A stretch of 64,000 nucleotides of DNA from Lentimicrobiaceae bacterium (GCA_023227965.1 JALOCA010000012.1:19696-83695); one strand, 5' to 3'. Counted from the stretch's first letter, positions 43,422 through 53,925 are shown. A program made the numbers and translations. Notes: generated by a model from the sequence alone, not told the origin.

Positions 43422-45767
43422 ATGAGTAAAGATATCAAAGGGCAAACCACTTGGGTAAAGAGATTTTGGTTACTTTACATTGCTTCAATAGTATTTGTCA
43501 TACTGTTATTTACCATGATTTCCTTAGGCTGGCTTGGGTTTATGCCTTCTTTTGAAGAACTTGAAAATCCAAAAAGTAATCTTGCTTCTGAAGTAATTTC
43601 AGCCGATCAGGAATTGTTAGGCAAATTTTATATCGAAAACCGTTCCATTATTCATTACGAAGAGCTTTCTCCCTGGCTTATCAAAGCCCTCATAGCTACC
43701 GAAGATGCACGTTTTTACAAACATTCGGGCGTTGATCCCAAAGCCGTTTTCAGGGTAATGTTTGGTATTGTTACCGGCAATTCTAAAGGAGGAGGTAGCA
43801 CCATTTCACAACAACTTGCCAAAAATCTTTTCCCACGCAAACCTAACCGTACTTTTGTCGAAACTGTCTTCACAAAATTGAAAGAATGGGTTACAGCTAC
43901 CAAATTAGAAAGAAATTATACGAAAAACGAAATCATTGCCATGTATTTAAACACCGTTGATTTCGGAAGCCTGTCCTTTGGTATCAAATCAGCTGCTAAA
44001 ACGTATTTTAACAAATCTCCCGATTCCTTGAATGTTGAAGAAAGCGCCCTCCTTATCGGGATTTTAAAAGCGCCCTCCTTTTACAGCCCTATTCGCAATC
44101 CCGAAAGAGCTTTGAAACGTAGAGAGGTCGTTTTGAACCAAATGCGAAAACATAACTATTTAACAGAAGAACAATACGATTCGGTAAGACAAACGCCCAT
44201 CGACATGAAACATTATAGTATTCAGGACCATACTTCGGGTCTTGCCACTTATTTCAGGGAATATCTCCGGAAAATAATGTATGCCGAAAAACCAGATGAA
44301 GACAACTACGACGACAAAGAAGATTACAGTTACGACTCCCTGCAATGGGAAACCAACCCTTTGTATGGATGGATAAATAAAAATAAAAAACCGGATGGGA
44401 GCAAGTACAATCTATACAAAGACGGACTTAAAATTTATACTACCCTTAATTCCAAAATGCAGGAATATGCAGAAGAAGCAGTAAAAGAACATCTTAAAAA
44501 AGAACTTCAACCTTCTTTCTTCAAACATTGGAAAGGAGTTAAGGGTGCACCCTTTGATGTGTCACTGGGGTCGGATGTAATATCAAAAATAATGAAGGAT
44601 GCTATGCACCGTAGCGACAGGTATCATAACCTTAAACGTGCAGGAATGGATGAGGACGAAATCCAACAAAATTTCAAAACGCCTACACTAATGCAGGTTT
44701 TTACCTGGAATGGAGACCGCGATACCTTGATGTCTCCCTGGGACTCAATACGTTATTACAAATATTTTTTACAGGCAGGTTTAATGTCGATGGAACCACA
44801 AACAGGTTTTGTGAGAGCTTATGTTGGGGGGATTGATTATCAACATTTCCAATATGATCATATAACTCAGGGTCGCAGGCAGGTTGGGTCAACTTTTAAA
44901 CCTTTTGTTTACACTCTTGCCATGCAGGAAGGGGAATTTTCCCCATGTTCCAAAGTACCCAATGTGCAGCAAACGGTCGAATTACCCAGCGGCGACAAAT
45001 GGGAACCTAAAAATTCTGACCACGATCGCGAAGGCGAGATGGTTACCCTACGATGGGCATTAGCTAATTCGGTAAACTGGGTTTCGGCTTACCTGATTAA
45101 AAGATATTCACCTGAAGCGGTTGTTAAAATGGCGCATAAAATGGGCGTAAAAAGTTATATTCCACCGGTATATTCAATTTGCCTTGGAACTGCCGATCTG
45201 AAACTCAATGAAATGGTGGGTGCTATGAGTTGTTTCCCTAATAAAGGAATATATACCGAACCCATTTTTGTAACCCGAATTGAAGATAAAAACGGCAACC
45301 TCATTGCAAAATTTGTTCCTAACCAGGAGGAAGCCATGAGCGAACAAACAGCTTACCTGATGCTTACGCTTATGAAAGGGGTAGTTGAAAACGGAACCGG
45401 CGCCCGCCTGCGTTATAAATATGGTTTAAACAACCCAATTGCCGGTAAAACTGGAACCACCCAAAATAACTCAGACGGATGGTTTATGGGCTTAACACCC
45501 AATTTAGTTACGGGTGTATGGGTAGGTAATGAAGACCGTAGTGTACATTTTCGTTCCATTCTTTTGGGGCAGGGAGCGACCATGGCATTGCCAATTTTTG
45601 CTTTATATATGAAAAAAATATATGCCGATCCCTCTCTGCATATTTCAGTTGATGATTTTGAAAAGCCTGCGGATGAACTTACTGTAGAAATTGATTGCAA
45701 TAAATATGTCGAAAAACAAGGTAAATCATCTTCCTCTGGAAGCAGCCAAGACATAGATAAATTTTAA
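43422..45767 (+). CDS. Class A penicillin-binding protein (PBP1A-like)
   Basis: This 781-residue bifunctional enzyme polymerises and cross-links peptidoglycan. An N-terminal membrane helix (about 16-38) precedes the GT51 glycosyltransferase with ATEDARFYKHSGVDPKAVFR, GGGSTISQQLAKNLF and ERNYTKNEIIAMYLN. The transpeptidase has S490-x-x-K in GSTFKPF, the SVN motif in ALANSVNWVS, and KTGTTQNNSDGWF. The family's usual length and motifs are complete. It is in the ricT-gldH operon. Confidence 0.96.
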   Translation: MSKDIKGQTTWVKRFWLLYIASIVFVILLFTMISLGWLGFMPSFEELENPKSNLASEVISADQELLGKFYIENRSIIHYEELSPWLIKALIATEDARFYKHSGVDPKAVFRVMFGIVTGNSKGGGSTISQQLAKNLFPRKPNRTFVETVFTKLKEWVTATKLERNYTKNEIIAMYLNTVDFGSLSFGIKSAAKTYFNKSPDSLNVEESALLIGILKAPSFYSPIRNPERALKRREVVLNQMRKHNYLTEEQYDSVRQTPIDMKHYSIQDHTSGLATYFREYLRKIMYAEKPDEDNYDDKEDYSYDSLQWETNPLYGWINKNKKPDGSKYNLYKDGLKIYTTLNSKMQEYAEEAVKEHLKKELQPSFFKHWKGVKGAPFDVSLGSDVISKIMKDAMHRSDRYHNLKRAGMDEDEIQQNFKTPTLMQVFTWNGDRDTLMSPWDSIRYYKYFLQAGLMSMEPQTGFVRAYVGGIDYQHFQYDHITQGRRQVGSTFKPFVYTLAMQEGEFSPCSKVPNVQQTVELPSGDKWEPKNSDHDREGEMVTLRWALANSVNWVSAYLIKRYSPEAVVKMAHKMGVKSYIPPVYSICLGTADLKLNEMVGAMSCFPNKGIYTEPIFVTRIEDKNGNLIAKFVPNQEEAMSEQTAYLMLTLMKGVVENGTGARLRYKYGLNNPIAGKTGTTQNNSDGWFMGLTPNLVTGVWVGNEDRSVHFRSILLGQGATMALPIFALYMKKIYADPSLHISVDDFEKPADELTVEIDCNKYVEKQGKSSSSGSSQDIDKF

Positions 45768-45784
45768 AAATCGCTAAAAACTAA

Positions 45785-45792
45785 TATTTTTG
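45785..45792 (+). promoter_or_regulatory. -7 box for the O-acylation pair
   Basis: TATTTTTG followed by CC lies 30 bp before the ATG at 45823. It suggests that the MBOAT-AlgJ pair has its own promoter after the PBP1A gene. Confidence 0.5.
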
Positions 45793-45822
45793 CCTCCAGA
45801 TAATAATCTTAAATAAGATTGC

Positions 45823-47244
45823 ATGGTTTTTAGTAGCAATATATTTCTTTTATATTTTTTTCCACTTGTTCTCATTGCATATTATCTTGTACCCAAAAAT
45901 TTTCGCAACCTGCTGATAGTTATTGTCAGTCTTGCATTTTATACCTGGGGTGCTCCAAAATATGTTTTCATTGTTCTTTTTTCTCTTTTTGCTGATTTCT
46001 TTTTTGCCAAATATATCCATAAAACAGAAGGCAGAAACAAAAAAATCATTCTTGCTATTGCATTATCAGTAAATATTGGCTTATTGGCTTATTTTAAATA
46101 TGCCAATTTTTTTGTGGAAAACTTCAATGAATTACTACAATCGTTCGGAATGACATCCGTACATTGGGCTGCTGTAGCCTTACCCATCGGGATTTCATTT
46201 TTCACTTTCCACGAAATGAGTTACCTGATTGATGTGTACCGCAACGAGAAACCTCCTTTTAAAAGTATTGTAGATTACGGCTTGTATATACTTTTTTTCC
46301 CGCAACTTATAGCCGGACCTATCATACGTTTTCACGAAATTTCTGATCAGATTCTTAACCGCGATTACCAAGAAAATTTCGACAATCGCCTTATCGGATT
46401 TTTCAGATTCTGCATCGGTCTTGCAAAAAAAGTGCTGATAGCTAATGTAATGGGCGAAACAGCTGACCAAATTTTTGCTCTCTCGCCTGAAGAACTTACT
46501 ACTTCATTATCATGGATAGGAATCTTAGCCTATACTTTTCAGATTTATTTTGATTTTTCAGGTTATTCAGATATGGCAATCGGAATTGCCCGTATGATGG
46601 GATTTATTTTTCCTGAAAATTTCAATAATCCTTATATTTCTCAAAGTATTACAGAGTTCTGGAGGCGTTGGCATATGACTCTTAGTCGCTGGATGCGTGA
46701 TTATCTGTATATCCCCCTAGGCGGAAACAGGGTAAGTAAAAGCCGGATGTATTTTAATCTGGTCTTTGTATTTCTCATCTCGGGCTTATGGCACGGAGCC
46801 GCCTGGAATTTTGTGTTTTGGGGTGCTTTTCACGGTTTATTTTTGCTACTCGACCGCCTATTTCTTCTGAAAGTTTTAAAAAAAATCGGCAAATTACCTT
46901 CAATTGTGTTAACCTTTTTTATTACCATGATAGGGTGGGTGTTTTTCCGTTCCGAAAATTTAGCCCTTGCATGGAGATACCTTGGTAAAATGTTTTCTTT
47001 AGATAGAGGATATTCTGACGTAATCATAAGTACGAAATTTTTACCTATATTATTTATTGCAATTCTGTTTTCATTTTGGGGACTGATAAAAGGAAATGAA
47101 CAATGGCAAATAAAAGTTTTTCAACCATATCATAACATTAAAGGTTTTCTTGTCTTTACCTGTATTTCTTTAACTCTGTTGGTAATATGTGTTGGTAGCA
47201 TTACTACTACTAATTTTAATCCGTTTATTTATTTCAGATTTTAA
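45823..47244 (+). CDS. MBOAT family O-acyltransferase (AlgI-like)
   Basis: This 473-residue protein has about ten membrane helices and MBOAT/AlgI marks: IGISFFTFHEMSYLIDVYR, FPQLIAGPIIRF, YTFQIYFDFSGYSDMAIGIA, FNNPYISQSITEFWRRWHMT and the catalytic His region GLWHGAAWNFVFWGAFHG. AlgI-like proteins pass an acyl group, usually acetyl, across the membrane to modify extracellular polysaccharide. It forms a pair with the AlgJ-like gene 4 bp downstream. The polysaccharide is unknown. Confidence 0.92.
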   Translation: MVFSSNIFLLYFFPLVLIAYYLVPKNFRNLLIVIVSLAFYTWGAPKYVFIVLFSLFADFFFAKYIHKTEGRNKKIILAIALSVNIGLLAYFKYANFFVENFNELLQSFGMTSVHWAAVALPIGISFFTFHEMSYLIDVYRNEKPPFKSIVDYGLYILFFPQLIAGPIIRFHEISDQILNRDYQENFDNRLIGFFRFCIGLAKKVLIANVMGETADQIFALSPEELTTSLSWIGILAYTFQIYFDFSGYSDMAIGIARMMGFIFPENFNNPYISQSITEFWRRWHMTLSRWMRDYLYIPLGGNRVSKSRMYFNLVFVFLISGLWHGAAWNFVFWGAFHGLFLLLDRLFLLKVLKKIGKLPSIVLTFFITMIGWVFFRSENLALAWRYLGKMFSLDRGYSDVIISTKFLPILFIAILFSFWGLIKGNEQWQIKVFQPYHNIKGFLVFTCISLTLLVICVGSITTTNFNPFIYFRF

Positions 47245-47248
47245 AGAT

Positions 47249-48703
47249 ATGAAGACCATGATAAAAAGAATATTATTCAGTATAATTATCCTGATGCTTT
47301 TACTACCTTTAATACAGGTAACTTATCTTTTTATTAAATTAGAGCCCCTTGGAGGATCTTATGTACCGGCAGAAAAACCCGTTTTTTCCTGGGATGCATG
47401 GTTTTCTGATAATTATCAAGAAAAATTTAATAAATATATTGAAGAACATATAGGGTTTCGCGAGTTTTTTATAAGGTTGAACAACCAACTGGATTTTAAC
47501 ATATTTAAAATTGCTCATGCTGAAGGAGTCGTAGTTGGCAAAAAAAATTATATGTTTGAGGAGGATTATCTTCTCGAATATAATGGAGAACTTTTTATTG
47601 GCAAAATTCCTATTGAACGAAAAGTACGACAGATAAAATTCCTTCAAGACTATTTAAAAAAAACATATAATATAGATTTAATTCCGGTTTTTGAACCTGG
47701 GAAAGCAAGTTTTTTCCCCGAATATATACCTGACAAATATCACCCAAATCTAAATAAAATTACCAATTATAAATATTATATTGAATGTTTTGACAGATAT
47801 AATGTCAAATACATAGATATGAATGCATGGTTTAAAAGCATAAAAAACACTTCAAAATACTCTCTTTTCCCGCAATACGGAATTCATTGGAGCTCCTATG
47901 GTGCGATGCTTGCAATGGATTCACTTGCCAAATACATTGAAAAAACGCGTAATATTGATCTGCCGGATATTAGCATTACCAAAATTAATTATACCAATAA
48001 ACTTCAGGGAGTGGATTATGATATGGGAAAGGCTATGAATCTGCTATTTAAAATGCCTACATATAAGATGGCTTATCCTAAAATAAGTTTTATAAATGAT
48101 AAAACAAAAACCAAGCCATCGGTTCTTGTTATAGGTGATAGTTTTTATTTTTCTTTACTTGGGGAAGGGAAAATATCTAACTTATTTAAAGATGACCACC
48201 AGCTTTGGTATTATGGTTCCAAAGTATTTCCTGATTCATATACAAAAGAAACATTTGCTGAACAACTTGATTTGAAGAAAGAAATTGAAAAAAGAGATGT
48301 GATTTTCATGATGTGTACCGAACGCTTTCTTCATACTGCTTTCTGGAATTTTAATGAACATTTATACAAATTATATTTTCCTAATTATTTAAAAGATACT
48401 ATAAATGATATAGAAAACGGTATCCGTAGATATGATGATTGGTACAAGCTACTAATTAAAGCAGCTAAGGAAAAAAATATTTCAACAGAAGATTGGGTTA
48501 GAATCAATGCAGAATTTGTTTTTAATGAAGGTTTTAGTAAAAATACCAATCAAAAATACCAAGATTCAGTTTTATTAGAGGTTATTAAAATAAGAAATGA
48601 GAAAATTTTAATGAGAAATCTATTTAAAACAGCAACCAAAGAACATTCCTTTATTGATGATATTGTTTTCCGAGAAGCATCAAAAAGATATAATGAAAAA
48701 TAA
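47249..48703 (+). CDS. AlgJ/AlgX-like SGNH acetyltransferase partner
   Basis: This 484-residue protein has one N-terminal membrane helix (about 6-28) and a periplasmic domain with the SGNH-type GDSF motif (VLVIGDSFYFSLL) and the paired GIHWSSYGAMLAMDSLAKY motif that supplies His. These are the AlgJ/AlgX (DHHW) family signatures. It likely moves acetyl from the AlgI-like partner to polysaccharide. The frame is open from 47189, but that would overlap the MBOAT gene, so ATG 47249 (or 47258) is chosen. Base composition is more AT-rich than the genes before. Confidence 0.8.
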   Translation: MKTMIKRILFSIIILMLLLPLIQVTYLFIKLEPLGGSYVPAEKPVFSWDAWFSDNYQEKFNKYIEEHIGFREFFIRLNNQLDFNIFKIAHAEGVVVGKKNYMFEEDYLLEYNGELFIGKIPIERKVRQIKFLQDYLKKTYNIDLIPVFEPGKASFFPEYIPDKYHPNLNKITNYKYYIECFDRYNVKYIDMNAWFKSIKNTSKYSLFPQYGIHWSSYGAMLAMDSLAKYIEKTRNIDLPDISITKINYTNKLQGVDYDMGKAMNLLFKMPTYKMAYPKISFINDKTKTKPSVLVIGDSFYFSLLGEGKISNLFKDDHQLWYYGSKVFPDSYTKETFAEQLDLKKEIEKRDVIFMMCTERFLHTAFWNFNEHLYKLYFPNYLKDTINDIENGIRRYDDWYKLLIKAAKEKNISTEDWVRINAEFVFNEGFSKNTNQKYQDSVLLEVIKIRNEKILMRNLFKTATKEHSFIDDIVFREASKRYNEK

Positions 48704-48716
48704 TTTTAATCGTTAT

Positions 48717-50198
48717 TTATTCTTTATTTTCCTTCAATATGGTTTTCTTTTTTAAAAGCCAACTATTATCAGTAAACTTATATACTATTTCAAACTTTGG
48801 TTCCAATGTTTTATAATCTTCAGCAAGTATATAATAATAATCTGCATTGGTATTAATATCTATAGATTTGTCATAATCCTTTAAATCCATCAAAGGTAGT
48901 TTACCTGTATATTTATAAAAATAAAAAGATGGAAAATAAAGCCAGTTCGTTTTTAAAGAAACAGGCTGATTACCATTAGTATATTTTAAATAATTTATAA
49001 CCTCATATGTATTTGCATCAAACCACCATTCTCTTACGCTTTTAAAACTGAAAGTATTTGCAAGATGATATAAACATAATAAAGTTATAAATATAGATAT
49101 TATTTTTGACGTAACCATACTTATTATATCTGAAAATACAAAAATAGTTGTAATAAATACAATAATAAATAATGGATAAAAAAACAGAGCAGTCCTTCCA
49201 CTTAAATCAGGAGTATGTAAAATCTTACATTGTAAAATACTTATAACAGATGTAAATATCAAAACTGTAGTTGTAATAAAAACTGGATTATTTATAATTT
49301 TTAATTTAACATTTCTAAATTGAATTACAATATATATAATATTGAATATTACTACAATAATTCCAAATGCTACAATTATAAATTCCAAATTGGGAATTAT
49401 ACTTGTTGAGCCATAAAGTGCCTGTTGAACAATTGAAAAAATCGTTCCTTTCAAAAAGCCCAATGAATACCAATATTGAAACTGATTAGTACTTTGCATC
49501 TTGTAAATTGGAACTGCTATCAGTGCAGCATATAAAATGCAAGAAATTAAGATTATTAATGTTGGCTTAATAACAAGCCTTATTCCCCCTTTCCTCAATA
49601 ATAAAAAATATAACCAAGTTAGTATAGTAACTGCCGCCCAAAAAACTAAAAGCGTAAAATTAGCATAAGAGGCTAAGATTGAAAGGGAAAATGCTAACCA
49701 GATATCTTTATTTTTTAAATATTTATATCCCGAAATTAAGTAACTTACTGATAAAGTACATAATGAACATGACATACCGTATCCTCTGCACAATCCAAAA
49801 AAGTCCAGAAAATATGGGTTAGCTATAAATAAAATAGCAGCAGGAATAAAATAAACAGAATCCTTTTTTAAAATTGAAACAATAATACGATAAACAGCAA
49901 AAGCATAAACTAAAAAAGATAAAAGGTTAGGTAATCTAACTACCCATTGCTCCTTACCAAATAAACCTAAAAATCCTTTAGTTATTAAAGTGTTTAATAC
50001 ATGATTATTAGGCCAATTATCAGGATACATCATTATTTGCCAAACATTAAAGTTACTATAATGAGCAGTTGTTGACGTTTCGTCGTGTGTTATTGGAACT
50101 TGAAAAACTTTATATAATATGAATAAAAATATTAATTCATAAATAATAATAAAAATAATAATGTTTATATTTTTTAATTTTAATAATGAAGTTTTCAT
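48717..50198 (-). CDS. Polytopic GT-C-like glycosyltransferase
   Basis: This 493-residue protein has about eleven membrane helices and the GT-C layout. The first periplasmic loop holds the acidic motif FQVPITHDETSTTAHYSNF (D-E pair as in ArnT/PMT-like enzymes), and PDNWPNNHVLNTLITKGFLG resembles dolichyl-phosphate-mannose mannosyltransferases. It would use a polyprenyl-phosphate sugar as donor. Acceptor is unknown. It is the last gene of the minus-strand GT group and converges with the AlgJ-like gene. Very AT-rich. Confidence 0.65.
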   Translation of the reverse strand: MKTSLLKLKNINIIIFIIIYELIFLFILYKVFQVPITHDETSTTAHYSNFNVWQIMMYPDNWPNNHVLNTLITKGFLGLFGKEQWVVRLPNLLSFLVYAFAVYRIIVSILKKDSVYFIPAAILFIANPYFLDFFGLCRGYGMSCSLCTLSVSYLISGYKYLKNKDIWLAFSLSILASYANFTLLVFWAAVTILTWLYFLLLRKGGIRLVIKPTLIILISCILYAALIAVPIYKMQSTNQFQYWYSLGFLKGTIFSIVQQALYGSTSIIPNLEFIIVAFGIIVVIFNIIYIVIQFRNVKLKIINNPVFITTTVLIFTSVISILQCKILHTPDLSGRTALFFYPLFIIVFITTIFVFSDIISMVTSKIISIFITLLCLYHLANTFSFKSVREWWFDANTYEVINYLKYTNGNQPVSLKTNWLYFPSFYFYKYTGKLPLMDLKDYDKSIDINTNADYYYILAEDYKTLEPKFEIVYKFTDNSWLLKKKTILKENKE

Positions 50199-50209
50199 AT
50201 TACCAAATA

Positions 50210-50977
50210 TTAATCTTTTATCAAACTATTATTTTTTAAAAAATATAAACTATTATTAATTATTTTTTTTCGTTGTAAAAAATGAATAAAAGATGTTCTT
50301 AAAACACCTAATCCATACATTATACTTCTGTTTAAATTTATTGAAGAAGCGTCTTTAAAATATTTGGTAGGGCAGGTTACTTCTGCAATTTCATAACCCG
50401 CGTACACTATTTGTGAAAGCATTTGGTTATCAAAAACAAAATCATCAGAATTCATATTATAATTAATTGATTCTAAGACATCTCTTGAAAAAGCACGGTA
50501 TCCGGTATGGTATTCAGAAATTTTTTCGTTGATTAATATATTTTGTACCAATGTAAGGAAGCGATTTGCGATATATTTATAAACAGGCATCCCCCCCTTT
50601 AATGCGCCCTTACCTAAAATACGAGAACCTAAAACCACATGGTATAAATCGTTGGCAATAATATATGCCATAGATGGAATTAGTTTAGGTGTATATTGAT
50701 AATCCGGATGTAACATAATTATAATATCGGCGCCTAATTCCAATGCCTTATTATAACAAGATTTTTGATTTCCACCATAGCCTTTATTATTTTCATGTTT
50801 AATTATATGTTTGATTCCAATCTTTCTTGCTATTTCTACTGTTTTATCAGAACTGGCATCATCAACAATTACCACATCGTCAACAATATCCATTGGAATC
50901 TCGCAATAAGTATTTTCTAATGTCTTCTCAGCATTATAAGCTGGCAATACAACAACTATTTTTCTACCACACAACAT
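50210..50977 (-). CDS. GT2 family glycosyltransferase
   Basis: This 255-residue protein has a GT2 GT-A fold: VVLPAYNAEKTLENTYCEIP at the N-terminus, DVVIVDDASSDKTVEIARKI for nucleotide binding, ADIIIMLHPDYQYTP with the D-x-D-like site (HPD), and EYHTGYRAFSRDVLE as the acceptor helix. It resembles DPM1/DPG synthases, which make polyprenyl-phosphate sugars. No membrane helix is visible. It likely supplies donor for a neighbouring GT-C protein. Confidence 0.85.
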   Translation of the reverse strand: MLCGRKIVVVLPAYNAEKTLENTYCEIPMDIVDDVVIVDDASSDKTVEIARKIGIKHIIKHENNKGYGGNQKSCYNKALELGADIIIMLHPDYQYTPKLIPSMAYIIANDLYHVVLGSRILGKGALKGGMPVYKYIANRFLTLVQNILINEKISEYHTGYRAFSRDVLESINYNMNSDDFVFDNQMLSQIVYAGYEIAEVTCPTKYFKDASSINLNRSIMYGLGVLRTSFIHFLQRKKIINNSLYFLKNNSLIKD

Positions 50978-51053
50978 ATTATAAACTTATTTCATTTTAA
51001 AGTGTTTTAATTTTTTCAATAAATAAAAAAAATTCACTATAATTAATTTAAAC

Positions 51054-52790
51054 TTATTTCCCATAAGTGTCTATCATCCACTTAGCATCTAAATATACCA
51101 TACTATCTAATGATATTCCCTTTTGTAGAGATTTTTCTCTGATTGCATTTAACCATTTTTTATCGCTATAAATCTTTTTAATTTTGTCTTTTATTAATAC
51201 TTCGTAATTACCTGTTTCAAATTTATAATTAGCTAATTCATATACAGCTTTTATTCTATTCGAAAATAATAACTTAACAGCATATCCATTCTTTATAAAA
51301 TTTGCTTCTTCCTGATCGCTCAAATATCTATCCACTAATAGCATTTTATTATTTTTAAACATACTATTAATTGGGACCTCTTTATACCAATTTGTAAATT
51401 TTTCCGGAATTACATTATAAAAATATGCTTTTGGATAAAGTTGCATTAATCTATTTTCATGAACTCTTGAAAATGCAAGCCCAAATAATAAAGCATAGTT
51501 TTTATTTAAACTATATGAAGCATTTGTAACAATATTATATTCTGAATTATTTTCAAGAAACTTTTGTAATTCATCACATTCAATTTTTGTCATTGATTGA
51601 CCAAGAAAATCAACTTTGTAGTTTTTTAAATTAACCAATATACAAAAGACCATCAAACTGCTCAAAAATATTAACTGTATAAGATGGTTCCTGAATCTAA
51701 ATTGCATTGATATTAATACACAAGCTATAATAAAAGTTAATGCGGTCAACGCATAAGTTACAATTAAATAGTAACTTTTCCCATCAAAAGATTTTGAAAC
51801 AATAAGGATACTTACTATTTGAGTAATAATTGAGTAAAAGAATAATTTAAATACAAAAGTATTATAATGATTTCGTCCAGTTCTTTTTAAATAATAAAAA
51901 TAAATTAACCAGACGAGCGACAATATCATAAAAACTGTCATTAAATTATTATTTGATATAATAAATATGATATTTTTATAGTAAGTATCTGGATTTATGA
52001 TTGTTGTACTTCCACCGCCATATATTCCGGAATGCGTAAATAATGATAAAAACCAATTAAACATATAAGGATATTGCTTAATAACCGGTAATGTGAATAT
52101 AATAAAACTTAAGGCGGTAATAGAAAAAAATTTTACAAGCTTCTTAATATTAAATCCGATAAATAATATAGGTAATAATAAGATCGGAAGAACAATTAAT
52201 TTTACAGATAAAGCTAAACCAGAAAGAATTGGGAACAGCCATAACTCTTTTGTTGTATCTTCATTATTTATTTTCTTTACTCCATATTGAATAATCAGCA
52301 ATATAAACAATTGTAATATAATAATTAACATCGCATCTGGCATAAAACTAACCGATGAGATGGTTAAGGATGTGGAAAATAAAAATGGTGCAGATTGTGA
52401 GGCTATTGCCAAATTTAAATTTTTAGACTTTTTATATATCCCATAACCCGAAAAAAGAGTAACTGCTACTATTAAAAAAAATAACATCAATTGCAAACGA
52501 ATCTCATAATAAGCAGGATGCAAAAGAACATCTGTCTGTATATCTGCAGATTTTTCATGAAGCCAATAAGTTAGCCGTATTCCTGCCGCCGAAAATATTG
52601 TTAAAGGTACCCCTGGGTGATCACAATATAACGGAAGTTTGTGCATATTTATATTAAGACCATTAAGAATATAAGCATAGTCAGGATCGCTACAATATAT
52701 ATTTTTTTCTATATGTTGCTGATAAATAACCACCAACAAAGGAATAATCAGTAGCAGTAAGTAGCTCATCCACAACCTAATTCTCTTCAT
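51054..52790 (-). CDS. Polytopic membrane protein, probable GT-C enzyme
   Basis: This 578-residue protein has about ten to eleven membrane helices and an N-terminal loop with CSDPDYAYILNGLNINMHKL and DHPGVPLTIFSAAGIRL, where Asp residues could be the GT-C catalytic site. The C-terminal 180 residues are soluble and include a conserved-looking region with EFLENNSEYNIVTNASYS-like segments. I cannot assign a specific family. It lies 3 bp after a GT2 gene, so a role in glycan assembly is inferred. Confidence 0.6.
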   Translation of the reverse strand: MKRIRLWMSYLLLLIIPLLVVIYQQHIEKNIYCSDPDYAYILNGLNINMHKLPLYCDHPGVPLTIFSAAGIRLTYWLHEKSADIQTDVLLHPAYYEIRLQLMLFFLIVAVTLFSGYGIYKKSKNLNLAIASQSAPFLFSTSLTISSVSFMPDAMLIIILQLFILLIIQYGVKKINNEDTTKELWLFPILSGLALSVKLIVLPILLLPILFIGFNIKKLVKFFSITALSFIIFTLPVIKQYPYMFNWFLSLFTHSGIYGGGSTTIINPDTYYKNIIFIISNNNLMTVFMILSLVWLIYFYYLKRTGRNHYNTFVFKLFFYSIITQIVSILIVSKSFDGKSYYLIVTYALTALTFIIACVLISMQFRFRNHLIQLIFLSSLMVFCILVNLKNYKVDFLGQSMTKIECDELQKFLENNSEYNIVTNASYSLNKNYALLFGLAFSRVHENRLMQLYPKAYFYNVIPEKFTNWYKEVPINSMFKNNKMLLVDRYLSDQEEANFIKNGYAVKLLFSNRIKAVYELANYKFETGNYEVLIKDKIKKIYSDKKWLNAIREKSLQKGISLDSMVYLDAKWMIDTYGK

Positions 52791-52793
52791 AAT

Positions 52794-53513
52794 TTATTTT
52801 TTGTAAAATAAACCATATTTCAAAACACAAATTATCGCTCTAAATCCATCTGACATTCCTATTTTCTTCCCGTCTTCATATGTACGTCCATAATAAGAAA
52901 TTCCCACCTCATAAATCCTTATTCCTTTTATATGAGAAATCTTGGCAGTAACCTCTGGTTCAAAACCAAAACGTTTTTCTTTAAACTGAATTTGTTTAAG
53001 AATCTCTGTCCTAAACAATTTATAACATGTCTCCATGTCAGTAAGATTGAGATTAGTAAACATATTGGATAGGAAAGTAAGGAAACGATTCCCGATTGTA
53101 TGCCAGAAAAATAAAATACGATGTGGCTGACCTCCCATAAACCTTGACCCATATACCACATCTGCATGTCCATCCACAATAGGCTTCAATAGTACATTAT
53201 ATTCCTCCGGGTCGTATTCCAAATCCGCATCCTGAACAATTATAAAATCGCCTTGTGCTTCTTTTATTCCTCTATGAATAGCAGATCCTTTACCCTTGTT
53301 TATTGTTTGATTGTATAATTTAATTATTGATTGAGGATGTAATGCAATATATTCTTCTACTACCCTCATAGTATTATCTGTAGAACAATCGTTGATAATA
53401 ATAATTTCCTTTTGAATATTATCTATAAGTTGAACATTTAATACCTTATCGAGAATAAGGGCAATCGTTCCCGCTTCATTATAGGCGGGTATTAATATAG
53501 ATAATACTTTCAT
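52794..53513 (-). CDS. GT2 family glycosyltransferase (DPM1-like)
   Basis: This 239-residue protein has the GT2 features LSILIPAYNEAGTIALILDK, EIIIINDCSTDNTMRVVEEY, IIVQDADLEYDPEEY (the DAD metal site) and VYGSRFMGG, all typical of dolichyl/undecaprenyl-phosphate mannose or glucose synthases. It would charge a polyprenyl phosphate with a sugar on the cytoplasmic face. It is the first gene of the minus-strand GT run; a good promoter box is 23 bp upstream. Confidence 0.88.
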   Translation of the reverse strand: MKVLSILIPAYNEAGTIALILDKVLNVQLIDNIQKEIIIINDCSTDNTMRVVEEYIALHPQSIIKLYNQTINKGKGSAIHRGIKEAQGDFIIVQDADLEYDPEEYNVLLKPIVDGHADVVYGSRFMGGQPHRILFFWHTIGNRFLTFLSNMFTNLNLTDMETCYKLFRTEILKQIQFKEKRFGFEPEVTAKISHIKGIRIYEVGISYYGRTYEDGKKIGMSDGFRAIICVLKYGLFYKK

Positions 53514-53536
53514 TAATGTTAAAACTGAATTTAAGG

Positions 53537-53544
53537 CAAAACTA
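53537..53544 (-). promoter_or_regulatory. -7 box of the GT operon
   Basis: The minus strand reads TAGTTTTG then CC, 23 bp before the GT2 start at 53513. Matches TAnnTTTG. Confidence 0.5.
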
Positions 53545-53814
53545 TAAAAAAGGTTTAAAATACTGCAAAATAATTAAACTTGTTTTACAATAAGATAAAT
53601 TATATAGCATAAAATAACGTTAACAAATCGTGATTATATTATAAAAAGGTTACCCCAATATATATAATACTGATAGTTACTGGTTAATTGGGGGAAAGCA
53701 TGTGATAGAAATTTTAGTGGTTTTTTCTAAATAATTTTTGCCCTGATTAACCTGTTAAGAATAAAACATTTTATGAGTCTCTGCTATCTTACCTAAACAA
53801 ATTTATTAATAAAA

Positions 53815-53925
53815 ATTCTTTGCGCCTCTTTGCAAGAGACTCAGCCATTCTCTGCGGTTTAAATTTTTTTTACCGCAGAGTAAGGAAAGAATTGCGCATA
53901 GAGAACCGCAAAGCCTACCCTATTG
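53815..53925. repeat. GC-rich intergenic repeat with 9-bp inverted repeat
   Basis: CTCTGCGGT (53850-53858) and ACCGCAGAG (53872-53880) are exact reverse complements around a 13-nt T-rich loop. They are surrounded by TTTGCGCCTCTTTGC on the left and AACCGCAAAGCC on the right. This resembles a degenerate intergenic repeat seen in many Bacteroidetes genomes. Confidence 0.6.
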
